Positions 25,091-33,706 of a DNA stretch of 60,068 nt are shown in pieces. The stretch's first letter is position 1; every line of letters begins with the position of its first letter. A model generated the notes under the pieces. It saw nothing but the letters and a program-made list of their open reading frames with translations. It was not told where the DNA came from and made no database searches. Made by a program: the position numbers and the translations under genes. Source of the stretch: an uncultured Shimia sp. (GTDB lineage: Bacteria > Pseudomonadota > Alphaproteobacteria > Rhodobacterales > Rhodobacteraceae); NCBI GenBank assembly GCA_937897325.1, contig CALCOY010000118.1, forward strand, positions 1 to 60,068, in the 5' to 3' direction.

Positions 25091-26091
25091 TGCGTCGTTC
25101 CTTGAGTTGGAAATTCAGAAAGCACCTCATCGGCCAGGCGCTTCATCGTGTCTTCAATGTCAGCTTGGTTGAACCGCAAGTTCAGAGCGACGTGGTTGAT
25201 GCCACTGGCGCTAAGCTGACCAATGTATGATTTCAGGAACGACACGCCGGATCGGAAGCCCAAGTGAATGGGCTGAACCGGGGCATCCTCGTCGGCGACA
25301 AGATCAACATAGAGCGACTGCATGACAGGCTTGGGCTCCGTCCCCGCCGCTGCTTCGCGTGCCCGATAGTCGCGAACCACCTGAGCCTGCGACGCGATAT
25401 CGCGCGGATAGGTCATCCAGCCATCGCCATGGGCCGCAACCCACTCGGGGGATTGCTGTGCCCCGCCGGTGATCAGGACAGGCAATCGGGTGCTGGTGGG
25501 CTTTGGAAGCATGTCCATAACGCCATTCAATGCGCCATGGTCGCCGCTGTAGGTGGGATAGTCGGCGGCCATCGCACGAATGTATGCAAGACTTTCGCGG
25601 AACCGCGCGCCCCGGTCAGGAAAGCTTATGCCCAAGGCGGGGTATTCTTCTGGCCGGTCTCCCGAGGCAATACCCAGCAGGAGACGACCGCCCGAGAGTT
25701 GATCGGCAGAAGCCGCAGCTTTTGCCACATGTGCAGGGTGGCGCAGAGGAAGGATGATACTCGCAACGCCAAGCGCGATGTCGCGGGTCACACCTGACAA
25801 AAGGCCCAGATAAACAAAGGGGTCAAACATCTGCCCGGCATCGCCAAAACTCGGCACGTTGAATGGGACATCCCGAAGCCACAGGACCGCAAAGCCAAGC
25901 TGATCAGCCAGTTGCGCCCGTTCAATGTGCCGCGTCATGTCGGGCGCCGGGTCGTTGTGGTGCGCGTCGAGCGGGACAACCAAGCCGAGGCTCAATTCAC
26001 CTGGGCGGAACACCCTGTTGTAGGCGCGGTTCAGTGTCGGAAATGCAGCGGGTGGGCTCATGCTTTCTATGGTCTGAAACTCTGTCATCAT
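25087..26091 (-). CDS. LLM-class (luciferase-like) flavin-dependent oxidoreductase
   Basis: A 334-residue TIM-barrel protein of the bacterial luciferase family, which uses reduced FMN or F420. Typical stretches are LADQLGFAVLWLRDVPFNVP, DIALGVASIILPLRHPAHVA and KAAASADQLSGGRLLLGIAS. It is coupled to the downstream SDR by overlap and lies 5 bp from the CmcJ/NvfI-type gene upstream, so the three are one operon. A separate flavin reductase is not adjacent. Start at 26091, or the next codon (both ATG). Confidence 0.88.
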   Translation of the reverse strand: MMTEFQTIESMSPPAAFPTLNRAYNRVFRPGELSLGLVVPLDAHHNDPAPDMTRHIERAQLADQLGFAVLWLRDVPFNVPSFGDAGQMFDPFVYLGLLSGVTRDIALGVASIILPLRHPAHVAKAAASADQLSGGRLLLGIASGDRPEEYPALGISFPDRGARFRESLAYIRAMAADYPTYSGDHGALNGVMDMLPKPTSTRLPVLITGGAQQSPEWVAAHGDGWMTYPRDIASQAQVVRDYRAREAAAGTEPKPVMQSLYVDLVADEDAPVQPIHLGFRSGVSFLKSYIGQLSASGINHVALNLRFNQADIEDTMKRLADEVLSEFPTQGTTQ

Positions 26092-26096
26092 GCGCC

Positions 26097-26873
26097 TCAG
26101 TACCGCACCAAAGTACGGCTTTCGATGCTTTGACGCATGGTCTTGATCGTTGGATCCTCAACCATATCCAGCGCCGAATGCGCAATCGAAGGCTTGCCCC
26201 GGTTGTCATAGATGTTGAACACTGCGAGCTCGTCGGGTGCCATTCGGGATTGGTAAACCCAGTCGTGATCTGAATTGGCGACCAGCCCCATGATGTGCCC
26301 CCGCCGATCCGGGTAAATCAGATCGATAAGCAGCCAATCCTCATGCGACACGCTGGAGGGACGCACAAAGCCCAAAGGCGCGGAGTTAATAGGGTTTTCA
26401 ATCGGACGCCAGACATTGATGAAGCCATAGTGCCCGGTCGACCAATCTGCAGCTTTCTCCGCACCCAGTATGCCGATCAACCGTTGCTGCGCGCCTTCGG
26501 GGCTGTAGTCGCTATGGACATTGCGGGCAGGTTTGCGAGTTGCATTCGGATCATCGATGCGAACGGTGTGATCGAAAACGATGATCTCTTTCGCACCGAT
26601 CTCCCGTGTCAGAAGGCTAGTCAGCTCCTGATCATAAACTGCCTGCCATGCGCGGTTCTCGTCAAAAGCACTCACCTCAGACGGGGCGTTGAAAAACCCC
26701 ACGCTGTCCTGCGCAAAGCTTACATAAGCACTAGAGCGGACATCCCTCACCTTTACTTCCGTGACAGCATGTTCGGGTGAGATCAGTTCCCCAACAACGC
26801 CTCCGGCATCAATGTGATAGGCTTGGCGTTCTGACTTGTGGATATGGTAGTTGACGGTTGCCATTTGGGTCAT
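26097..26873 (-). CDS. CmcJ/NvfI-family oxidoreductase (non-haem iron, 2OG-type)
   Basis: A 258-residue protein of the CmcJ/NvfI group, distant Fe(II)/2-oxoglutarate oxygenase relatives that include cephamycin 7-hydroxylase subunit CmcJ and the fungal endoperoxidase NvfI. The metal triad candidates are in NVHSDYSPEGAQQRL (H-x-D) and GKPSIAHSALDMVED; the central part has FINVWRPIENPINSAPLGFV. It is the first long gene of the CmcJ-LLM-SDR operon. The real substrate is unknown; family members modify small hydrophobic acids or terpenoids. Confidence 0.82.
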   Translation of the reverse strand: MTQMATVNYHIHKSERQAYHIDAGGVVGELISPEHAVTEVKVRDVRSSAYVSFAQDSVGFFNAPSEVSAFDENRAWQAVYDQELTSLLTREIGAKEIIVFDHTVRIDDPNATRKPARNVHSDYSPEGAQQRLIGILGAEKAADWSTGHYGFINVWRPIENPINSAPLGFVRPSSVSHEDWLLIDLIYPDRRGHIMGLVANSDHDWVYQSRMAPDELAVFNIYDNRGKPSIAHSALDMVEDPTIKTMRQSIESRTLVRY

Positions 26874-26916
26874 CGTGAGCCTCTCTGGAATACAACATCC
26901 GGCCAGTGGTGGATAT

Positions 26917-27219
26917 TCAGGTGAGGTCGTCTTTGCCTTCGATCACAAAGTGATAGCTCTCTGAGCCCGCGGTGCGAGCATCCAAATGCGGCTTGTAGTC
27001 GGGGTCATTCATGAAATTCATCGCGGCTTCCTTTGAGGGCCATTCCAGAATGATCCGCAACGCAGCCATTTGATCCGCGCCTTCGACTTGCGCATGCGAT
27101 GCCGTGCGCGCCAGATATTTGCCACCATACTTTGCAACCAGCTTGTTGGCCGTCGGCAAGTAGTCAGGGATCCAGTCTTCGCTGGAGGGCGTGACGGCTA
27201 GAACGGAATAGTAGGCCAT
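26917..27219 (-). CDS. DUF1330-family protein
   Basis: A 100-residue dimeric alpha/beta ferredoxin-like protein (DUF1330), with TASHAQVEGADQMAALRIIL, then EWPSKEAAMNFMNDPDYKPH. This is similar to many genes found beside oxygenases. GGAGACAT lies before the start. It is the first gene of the minus-strand operon (DUF1330-CmcJ-LLM-SDR) and divergent from the LysR gene at 27320 across 100 bp, the likely control region. Confidence 0.82.
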   Translation of the reverse strand: MAYYSVLAVTPSSEDWIPDYLPTANKLVAKYGGKYLARTASHAQVEGADQMAALRIILEWPSKEAAMNFMNDPDYKPHLDARTAGSESYHFVIEGKDDLT

Positions 27220-27319
27220 AAGATGTCTCCTGGATTGGTCTAGGGTGCGATATGGCCTGTTGCAAAAGCGGAATAAAGAAGGAAAAATAGGAAATTAGAA
27301 TTCCGGTTTTGGATATAAA

Positions 27320-28234
27320 ATGGATACCGATACGCTGCGCCTGTTCGTTCTTGCTGCTGACAAGCTGAACATCAGCGCAGCTGGTAGGGAGCTCGGTCTC
27401 GCGCCGTCCGTGGCAAGCGCCTGGATGGCAAAATTGGAAAAATGTATCGGTGCTGACCTCCTTCACCGGTCTACACGGAAAGTCTCCCTATCGACCGAAG
27501 GGCTGGAGTTCCTGCCCTATGCCCGCGATATCGTGGCACGTGAGGACGCCGCGCGCGCCGCCCTTGGGCAAGGCCGCGCGGAGGTTTCCGGCACGCTCCG
27601 CTTCACCGCCCCGAGTACGTTTGCGCAACTCTATATCGCGCCCATTTTGCCTGAGTTCATGGCGGGTCATCCCGAACTTCGCCTCGATATGCGTCTGTCA
27701 GACAAGCAATTTGATCTGATCGACGGCAGCTTTGATCTCGCGCTACGCAATGCTGTGTTGGAAGACTCGACGCTTCGCGGCCGCAAGCTCGCGGATGACA
27801 CCCGCATCCTCTGCGCGTCCCCAGAATATCTGAAGAAAAACGGAAGTCCCAATACGCCAGAAGAACTACAACACCACCAACTCATTGCATTCGGACATGA
27901 CCTGCCGCACCGCATGGTCAAAGATGACGGTACACTTGCCGAGTTCAATCCAAAGGTGGGGGAGTGCAAGCTCATCATGGATGATGGGCACAGCCACAAG
28001 GTCGCCACACTAGCGGGCGCGGGCATTGCGCCGCATTCCTTGTGGAGTGCCCATAAGGAGCTGTCCTCTGGCGACCTTGTTCGCGTCCTTCCAGACTACA
28101 CGTGCGTTGCCGACACGGCGTTGTGGCTGATCTACCCACAAACCAATGTTCTTTCCGCCAAAGTTAGGGTGTTTATGGACTTCCTGCTGGAACGCATTGG
28201 GCGAAATCCGGCATGGCTCCAGCCTAGTCTTTGA
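27320..28234 (+). CDS. LysR-family transcriptional regulator
   Basis: A 304-residue LysR regulator: LFVLAADKLNISAAGRELGL with APSVASAWMAKLEKCIGADL as helix-turn-helix, then HRSTRKVSLSTEG (the CrgA-like signature). The effector domain includes FDLALRNAVLEDSTLRGRKL. It stands divergent from the DUF1330-CmcJ-LLM-SDR operon, which it most likely regulates. It is the second boundary of the cluster; the other LysR (21425-22315) is of the same subgroup. Confidence 0.88.
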   Translation: MDTDTLRLFVLAADKLNISAAGRELGLAPSVASAWMAKLEKCIGADLLHRSTRKVSLSTEGLEFLPYARDIVAREDAARAALGQGRAEVSGTLRFTAPSTFAQLYIAPILPEFMAGHPELRLDMRLSDKQFDLIDGSFDLALRNAVLEDSTLRGRKLADDTRILCASPEYLKKNGSPNTPEELQHHQLIAFGHDLPHRMVKDDGTLAEFNPKVGECKLIMDDGHSHKVATLAGAGIAPHSLWSAHKELSSGDLVRVLPDYTCVADTALWLIYPQTNVLSAKVRVFMDFLLERIGRNPAWLQPSL

Positions 28235-28236
28235 AG

Positions 28237-28266
28237 GGAATGGCTGAGATGGTATGCGACCATTCC
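28237..28266 (+). terminator. weak hairpin after the LysR gene
   Basis: A perfect 7-bp inverted repeat GGAATGG/CCATTCC with a 16-nt loop begins just after the stop codon. No T-run follows, so terminator function is uncertain. The remaining stretch up to the ABC ATPase gene (28267-28468) holds nothing I recognise. Confidence 0.35.
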
Positions 28267-28468
28267 ATCGATGCGCGCTTCGCAACCGCAGCGAAAAACA
28301 CCACCGGTGGGCCGCGGCGGTTCGCTGCGTCACAATGAAACTAGGTCCAGACCCAAAAAGCGGACATTGCAATTGTGCGAAAGTGACTTTGGCTTTCGGG
28401 CGATTGATGAACGAAATAGCCAAGGCTATCAGTTTCGCAAACGCAGCCGCGGGACGCGGTTCAAAAAC

Positions 28469-30274
28469 TCAGGAGATATGCAGGACTTTGTGCTCTGGCG
28501 TGATCTCTTCGTATTGCGAAGGCTGCGCAGCAAAGGTCAAAGGATGGATGGGGGACGGAATGGGTTTGAAATCAAGATCGTCCTCAAAGGTGCGGCGAGA
28601 TGGGTCGGCAATCGGAACCGCGCGCATGAGTGCCTTCGTGTAGGGATGTCGGGGATCCCCGAACACAGCGGCGCGCGGCCCGATCTCTACAATCCGGCCC
28701 TGATACATCACGGCGACATGATGGCTGACCCGTTCGACAACGGCCATGTCGTGGCTGATGAACAGGAACGACAGCCCAAGATCGGACTGCAGCTCCATCA
28801 TCAGGTTCAGCACCTGCGCCTGAACCGAGACGTCGAGGGCAGAGACAGCCTCATCCGCGATGATAAGCTTGGGAGACAAGGCCAAGGCTCTGGCAATCGC
28901 GATCCGCTGGCGCTGGCCACCGGACAGCTGATGCGGAAAGCGCCGCATATAGTCGCGGGGTAGTTCTACCCGGTCAAACAAGGACGCGACCTTGTCGATC
29001 AGGTCCGTGCCGGAGGCGGAACCGAAGTTCTTGAGCGGCTCTGCAACCTGCGCGGCCAAGCGCATATAGGGGTTGAGCGAGGCGAACGGGTCCTGAAAGA
29101 TCATCTGCATCTGCCTGCGCAGACGGCGCAGATCACGGGGATTGGCGTCAACGACGTTCTGGTGACCCAGGATCACGGTCCCTGACGTCGGCTCCACCAG
29201 ACGCAGAATGGACCGCCCGCAGCTGGATTTGCCACAGCCCGATTCACCAACAAGCGACAGTGTTTCACCCTTGTTGAGGGTAAACGAAACGTCTTCGACC
29301 GCATGCACATTTGCCACATGACGGCGCAACGGCCCGCCCTTGACCGGGAAGTAGGTGGTCAGGTTGCTCACCTGCAATAGCGGTTCGGGGTCCGCCTTGG
29401 GCAGGAGCGGTTTGGGGTCAACGATATCCCCCACCAGCCGCAGGGGTTCCGGTGCCGGTTTGCCACGCATCTCCCCCAGGCGCGGAACGGCAGCCAGTAG
29501 GGATTTGGTATAAGCCGCATGTGGATCGGAGAAGATCTGATCGACAGGCCCTTCCTCGACCACTTCACCGCGGTACATCACCACCACGCGATCCGCGATC
29601 TGGGCCACCACAGCCATGTCATGGGTGATGAACATCACCGCCATGCCCGTTTCGCGTTTTAGCCGATTGATAAGCGCCAGGATCTCGGCCTGAATGGTCA
29701 CATCGAGTGCTGTTGTGGGCTCATCCGCGATAAGCAGGCGGGGGCGGCAGGCCATGGCAATAGCAATGACAATACGCTGTCGCATGCCCCCCGAAAGCTC
29801 GTGCGGATACTGTTGCAGGCGCTGTTCCGGCTCGGGTATTCGGACTTCCTTGAGGAGTTCCAGCGCGCGGTCGCGTGCCGCTGGACCGCTCATCCTGCGA
29901 TGCACGCGCAAACCATCGGTGAGCTGCCGTTCGATGGTGAACACCGGGTTGAGCGAGGTCATCGGCTCCTGGAAAATCATCCCGATCTCGTCGCCGCGGA
30001 GGTCACGCATAGCGCTGCTGTCCGCCGTTGCGATGTCAAGCGGTCCGGTCTCGCAGTTGAGTGTCAACCGCCCGTCCACGATCTGACCACCGTCAAACTC
30101 AACCAGCCGCATCAACGACAACGAAGTGACCGACTTGCCAGACCCACTTTCCCCCACGACGCAAACCGTCTCGCCGGGTGCGATCTCAAAGCTCACATCC
30201 TTGACGGCCTCGACGGTGTCCGCGCCTGATCCGAACGTCACCCGCAGTCTGTCGATGCGCACGATGGGGGTCAT
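28469..30274 (-). CDS. fused dipeptide-type ABC transporter ATPase (DppD-DppF in one chain)
   Basis: A 601-residue protein with two complete ATPase domains. Domain 1 has Walker [10 protein letters not shown], signature [12 protein letters not shown] and Walker [13 protein letters not shown]; domain 2 (from about residue 310) has [25 protein letters not shown] and [12 protein letters not shown]. Each domain is followed by an oligopeptide-transporter C-terminal extension. It powers import together with the two permeases upstream in the operon. The start at 30274 overlaps the upstream permease stop by 4 bp. Both nucleotide sites look intact. Confidence 0.93.
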   Translation of the reverse strand: MTPIVRIDRLRVTFGSGADTVEAVKDVSFEIAPGETVCVVGESGSGKSVTSLSLMRLVEFDGGQIVDGRLTLNCETGPLDIATADSSAMRDLRGDEIGMIFQEPMTSLNPVFTIERQLTDGLRVHRRMSGPAARDRALELLKEVRIPEPEQRLQQYPHELSGGMRQRIVIAIAMACRPRLLIADEPTTALDVTIQAEILALINRLKRETGMAVMFITHDMAVVAQIADRVVVMYRGEVVEEGPVDQIFSDPHAAYTKSLLAAVPRLGEMRGKPAPEPLRLVGDIVDPKPLLPKADPEPLLQVSNLTTYFPVKGGPLRRHVANVHAVEDVSFTLNKGETLSLVGESGCGKSSCGRSILRLVEPTSGTVILGHQNVVDANPRDLRRLRRQMQMIFQDPFASLNPYMRLAAQVAEPLKNFGSASGTDLIDKVASLFDRVELPRDYMRRFPHQLSGGQRQRIAIARALALSPKLIIADEAVSALDVSVQAQVLNLMMELQSDLGLSFLFISHDMAVVERVSHHVAVMYQGRIVEIGPRAAVFGDPRHPYTKALMRAVPIADPSRRTFEDDLDFKPIPSPIHPLTFAAQPSQYEEITPEHKVLHIS

Positions 30275-31089
30275 GTCTCGGTCCTCGGGTCCAGCACATC
30301 ACGCAGTGTGTCGCCAAAAAGGTTGAGCCCAAGCACCGTCATCGCCACAGCAGCACCGGGCACGAGTGCTGTCCATGGGGCCACGTCAAGGTAGTCGCGG
30401 CTGGCTTGTATCATCAGCCCCCAACTTGCTTCGGGGGGCTGGGTGCCAAGACCAAGAAAGGACAATCCTGCTTCGGCGAGAATGGCAAAGGCCAGGCTGA
30501 TCGTGCTTTGTACAATGATCGCGGGCATGATGTTGGGCAGGATATGACGCAGGATCATCCATGCATCTGTTGTGCCTGCGGCGCGGGCTGCTTCCACATA
30601 AGGCATCTGTGCCACGCGCAGCGCCTCGCCCCTGATAATCCGCGCCAGAAAGGGTGTGAAGGCAACCCCTATGGCAATGATCGTGTTGGTAAGATTCGGC
30701 CCCAGCACGGCGCTGATCGTGAGCGCCAAAAGCAACGCTGGAAAGCTGAGCAAGGTATCGACAAGCCGCATCAGCACATTGTCGATCCACCCGCCGAAGT
30801 AGCCCGAGACGATGCCAAGCGGCAGCCCGATCACAATGCTCATCAGCACCGCCGCTCCAGCAATCATGATCGAGGTTTGCGCACCCAGAACCACCCGGTA
30901 GAACAGATCCCGGCCCAGTTGATCCGTCCCAAAAAAATGTTCCCACGTCGGCCCGGAAAGCCGCGCGCGCATATTCATCTGGGTGGCAAAGCTGTCTGGA
31001 ATGACCAGCGGGGCCAGCACCGCAACCAGCAGCACAGCAAGCACGATGACGGTCCCGATCAGCCCTTTGCCTTTAAAAAACCGGCGCAT
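30271..31089 (-). CDS. ABC transporter permease, DppC/OppC type
   Basis: A 272-residue inner-membrane permease with six hydrophobic segments. The start KGKGLIGTVIVLAVLLVAVL is followed by the pre-domain FFGTDQLGRDLFYRVVLGAQ, diagnostic for DppC, and the EAA loop RIIRGEALRVAQMPYVEAAR. It overlaps by one base with dppB upstream and by 4 bp with the fused ATPase downstream. It pairs with the DppB-type protein to form the channel. Confidence 0.92.
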   Translation of the reverse strand: MRRFFKGKGLIGTVIVLAVLLVAVLAPLVIPDSFATQMNMRARLSGPTWEHFFGTDQLGRDLFYRVVLGAQTSIMIAGAAVLMSIVIGLPLGIVSGYFGGWIDNVLMRLVDTLLSFPALLLALTISAVLGPNLTNTIIAIGVAFTPFLARIIRGEALRVAQMPYVEAARAAGTTDAWMILRHILPNIMPAIIVQSTISLAFAILAEAGLSFLGLGTQPPEASWGLMIQASRDYLDVAPWTALVPGAAVAMTVLGLNLFGDTLRDVLDPRTET

Positions 31090-32030
31090 CAGGACAATCT
31101 GATCCTGGGGTCGATGACCACGTACAGCAGATCAACGAGGAAATTGGTCAGCATCACTACGGCGGCGATCACAAAGACGGTGCTTTGGATCAGCGGAATG
31201 TCGCGGTTCAAGAGCGCCTGATAGGTCAGCCAGCCCATGCCGGTGAAATTGAACAGGCTCTCAATGACGATGATTGATCCAAAGAGATACCCGATTTGCA
31301 GACCCGCCACCGTCAGCACCGGCCCGACCGCATTGCGCAGCCCGTAGCTCCAGACCACTTCACGCTCGGACAGGCCCTTTGCCCGCGCGACGCGTATGAA
31401 CTCCTGCCCCATAATGCCAATCATCGTCGCACGTGTCATGCGCGTCAGATGCGCCATCAGCCCAAGACCCAGCGCCAGCGACGGCAGGAATGCATGGCGT
31501 ATTGCCCCCAGGAAATCATCGCCTGGATGTACAAAACCGCTCGACGGCAACCAGCCCAGCGCACGTGCGAAAAGCAGGATCAGCATGATGCCCCAGAAGA
31601 AGTCCGGCAAGCTGACACCAACCAAGGCCGCAGTGCTGGACGTGCTGTCCTGCCAGCGGTCACGGTGCACGGCGGCCCAGACCCCCAGCGGGATAGCTGC
31701 GATCAGAGCGACGGCCATCGACATCACCACGATCAGGCTGCTGGCGACAACCTTTTGCGCGATCAAGGGGCCAATCGCCTCCTTGAATACCAGCGATTGA
31801 CCCCAATCTCCGGTCAGCAATCCGCCGATCCAGCGCCCATATTGCACCACAAGCGGATCGTTCAGACCCAGCGTTTCGCGCAGGCCCGCCAGCGCTTCGG
31901 GGTTGGACTGCGTGCCCATGATCATCATCGCCACGTCACCGGGCAGAATGTTTGTGACGGCAAAGGTGATGACCGAAATCAGGAACAGCGTCAGAAGAAC
32001 CGACAGCAATCTATTGAGGATATAGGCCAT
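31089..32030 (-). CDS. ABC transporter permease, DppB/OppB type
   Basis: A 313-residue permease starting MAYILNRLLSVLLTLFLISV with the conserved TNILPGDVA segment after the first helix. The EAA-like loop EFIRVARAKGLSEREVVWSY contacts the ATPase. The ATG at 32030 is preferred over an in-frame codon at 32066, which would precede the typical start. It follows the substrate-binding protein gene after a short gap that contains a hairpin. Confidence 0.92.
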   Translation of the reverse strand: MAYILNRLLSVLLTLFLISVITFAVTNILPGDVAMMIMGTQSNPEALAGLRETLGLNDPLVVQYGRWIGGLLTGDWGQSLVFKEAIGPLIAQKVVASSLIVVMSMAVALIAAIPLGVWAAVHRDRWQDSTSSTAALVGVSLPDFFWGIMLILLFARALGWLPSSGFVHPGDDFLGAIRHAFLPSLALGLGLMAHLTRMTRATMIGIMGQEFIRVARAKGLSEREVVWSYGLRNAVGPVLTVAGLQIGYLFGSIIVIESLFNFTGMGWLTYQALLNRDIPLIQSTVFVIAAVVMLTNFLVDLLYVVIDPRIRLS

Positions 32031-32054
32031 GCACGCTTTCTGAAGAGACGGTTC

Positions 32055-32077
32055 GGCCCGGACCAATGGCCCGGGCC
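32055..32077 (-). promoter_or_regulatory. intercistronic stem-loop between binding-protein and permease genes
   Basis: A 7-bp inverted repeat (GGCCCGG / CCGGGCC, 9-nt loop) lies in the 56-bp gap between the solute-binding gene and dppB. No T-run follows on the minus strand. Such stems commonly protect the binding-protein mRNA and lower permease expression. Confidence 0.5.
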
Positions 32078-32086
32078 AAAGAGGAA

Positions 32087-33631
32087 TCAGGCGTTTAGCC
32101 AGACCTTGTGGAAATTCAGGTTCGACCCGTTGGGATGCACAATACTATCAAGGCCGCCGACATCCGGTTGCGCCCCAATGGACCCGTTGCGGAACCACAG
32201 GAAGATATCGTGGGTCTCATCAAAGACACGCTGCTGCACGGCCTTGTAGACATCGGCCCTTGCGGCAGGATCAACGGTGATCCGCGCCTCTTCCGTCAGC
32301 TTGTCGATTTCGGGGTCGTTGATGCCACGATAATTGAAGGCCCCTGTTGAATTGAACAGGCTGTAATAAAGGAAATCAGGCTCCCACAAAGTAAAGAAGT
32401 TCATCATAGTCATCTGATAGTCCTTGTCGACCCAGCATTGCGACAGCCAGTCGGCCCATGTCAGCTGTTCGATACTCAGGTTCACTCCTGCCATTCGGAA
32501 CCATTCCACGAGGATCTGCGCACTTTCGATATGGTAGGGATAGTTCGTGGTGGCCTTGAACACGATATCGAGGCTTCCTGCGGGATAGCCTGCCTCATCC
32601 AGCAGGGCGCGTGCCGCGTCAATATCCTGCGCGCGCTGGCTTAGATCACTGTTGTAGCTCTCGGAGGTCGGATAGCTTGGCGAGGCCGTTGTCGCCCCCT
32701 GCCCCCAAAGCGCGCCGTCCAGCAGCACTTCCTTGTCGATGATCAGATCAAATGCCTTGCGCACGCGGGCATCCTGAAACGGCTCGAACGTGTGGTTGAG
32801 ATTGACGAAGTCCCAGTTCAGCGGGAACCACTTGACCACCTGCATTTCGCCCGCGTCTTCGATCTCGGCCATCCGGTCGGCGGGGATGTCGTTGATCATA
32901 TGCAACTCCCCCGTCCGCAGCCCGGTCAGGCGAACCGTAGGTTCGGGGATCTCGCGAGCGATCACTTTGTCGAGGTAGGCCGGCCCATCCCAATAGTCGT
33001 CAAACCGCTCCAGTTCCACTTCATTTCCGAATTCCCGGCGCACGAACTTGAAGGGGCCCGCGCCGATGGGGGTTTCGCCCTGAACATCGCCACTGCCCTT
33101 GGGCATGATGACGCCCGCGCCGTTTTCGGCAAGGCGCGACAGGAACGGCGCGTTGACCGCGTTCAGTGTCACCACCACCGTCAGCGGGTCCGGCGTTTCG
33201 ATCGACTCAACCGCATTAAAGACCTCGAAATTCACCGCACCCGTGTCCGGGTTGGCACAGCGTTCAAAGGAATACTTCACATCCTCCGACGTCATTTCGG
33301 CCCCGTTGTGAAACTTGACACCTGCCCGCAGCTTGAAGGTATAGACCAAGCCGTCGTCACTTGTATCAAAGCTTTCGGCGAGCATCGGGATGACGTTAAA
33401 ATCCTTGTCCACCGTGACGATCGAATTGTGCACGTTCTGCAAGACTCGCCCCGTCGAGGCCGTGCCGGTCTGATGCATGTCGAGGTTTTGCGTCGTCTCC
33501 GAATGCCCCCAGATCAACGTGCCCCCGGTCACAGGTGTGGTTTGCGCCGATGCGATCATCGGGGCGGCACCGGAGAACATCGTGGCGCCGAACAGAGCGG
33601 TGGTGTTTGACAGAAAGTCCCTGCGTTTCAT
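32087..33631 (-). CDS. ABC transporter substrate-binding protein, family 5 (peptide/amide type)
   Basis: A 514-residue periplasmic protein starting MKRRDFLSNTTALFGATMFS, a twin-arginine (RRDFL) leader. SBP_bac_5 motifs are visible: LAESFDTSDDGLVYTFKLRA, VKFHNGAEMTSEDVKYSFER and IGAGPFKFV. It binds the imported solute and delivers it to the DppB/DppC-type permease. GGAGAA stands before the ATG at 33631. It follows the amidase gene after 75 bp in the same operon. The ligand is not known; an amide or peptide is plausible from the neighbours. Confidence 0.92.
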   Translation of the reverse strand: MKRRDFLSNTTALFGATMFSGAAPMIASAQTTPVTGGTLIWGHSETTQNLDMHQTGTASTGRVLQNVHNSIVTVDKDFNVIPMLAESFDTSDDGLVYTFKLRAGVKFHNGAEMTSEDVKYSFERCANPDTGAVNFEVFNAVESIETPDPLTVVVTLNAVNAPFLSRLAENGAGVIMPKGSGDVQGETPIGAGPFKFVRREFGNEVELERFDDYWDGPAYLDKVIAREIPEPTVRLTGLRTGELHMINDIPADRMAEIEDAGEMQVVKWFPLNWDFVNLNHTFEPFQDARVRKAFDLIIDKEVLLDGALWGQGATTASPSYPTSESYNSDLSQRAQDIDAARALLDEAGYPAGSLDIVFKATTNYPYHIESAQILVEWFRMAGVNLSIEQLTWADWLSQCWVDKDYQMTMMNFFTLWEPDFLYYSLFNSTGAFNYRGINDPEIDKLTEEARITVDPAARADVYKAVQQRVFDETHDIFLWFRNGSIGAQPDVGGLDSIVHPNGSNLNFHKVWLNA

Positions 33632-33706
33632 TCGTTTTCTCCTTGCGAGAGTTGCGTGTTGAACAAAGTCTTGAGACGCCCGCCTGAAGCGGATCAGTTC
33701 TTGGTC

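Noticed and set aside
31296-32249. Plus-strand open frame of about 317 codons over the permease gene
   Set aside because: It is antisense to dppB and the binding-protein gene, and its low-complexity Q/R/H-rich composition is not protein-like.
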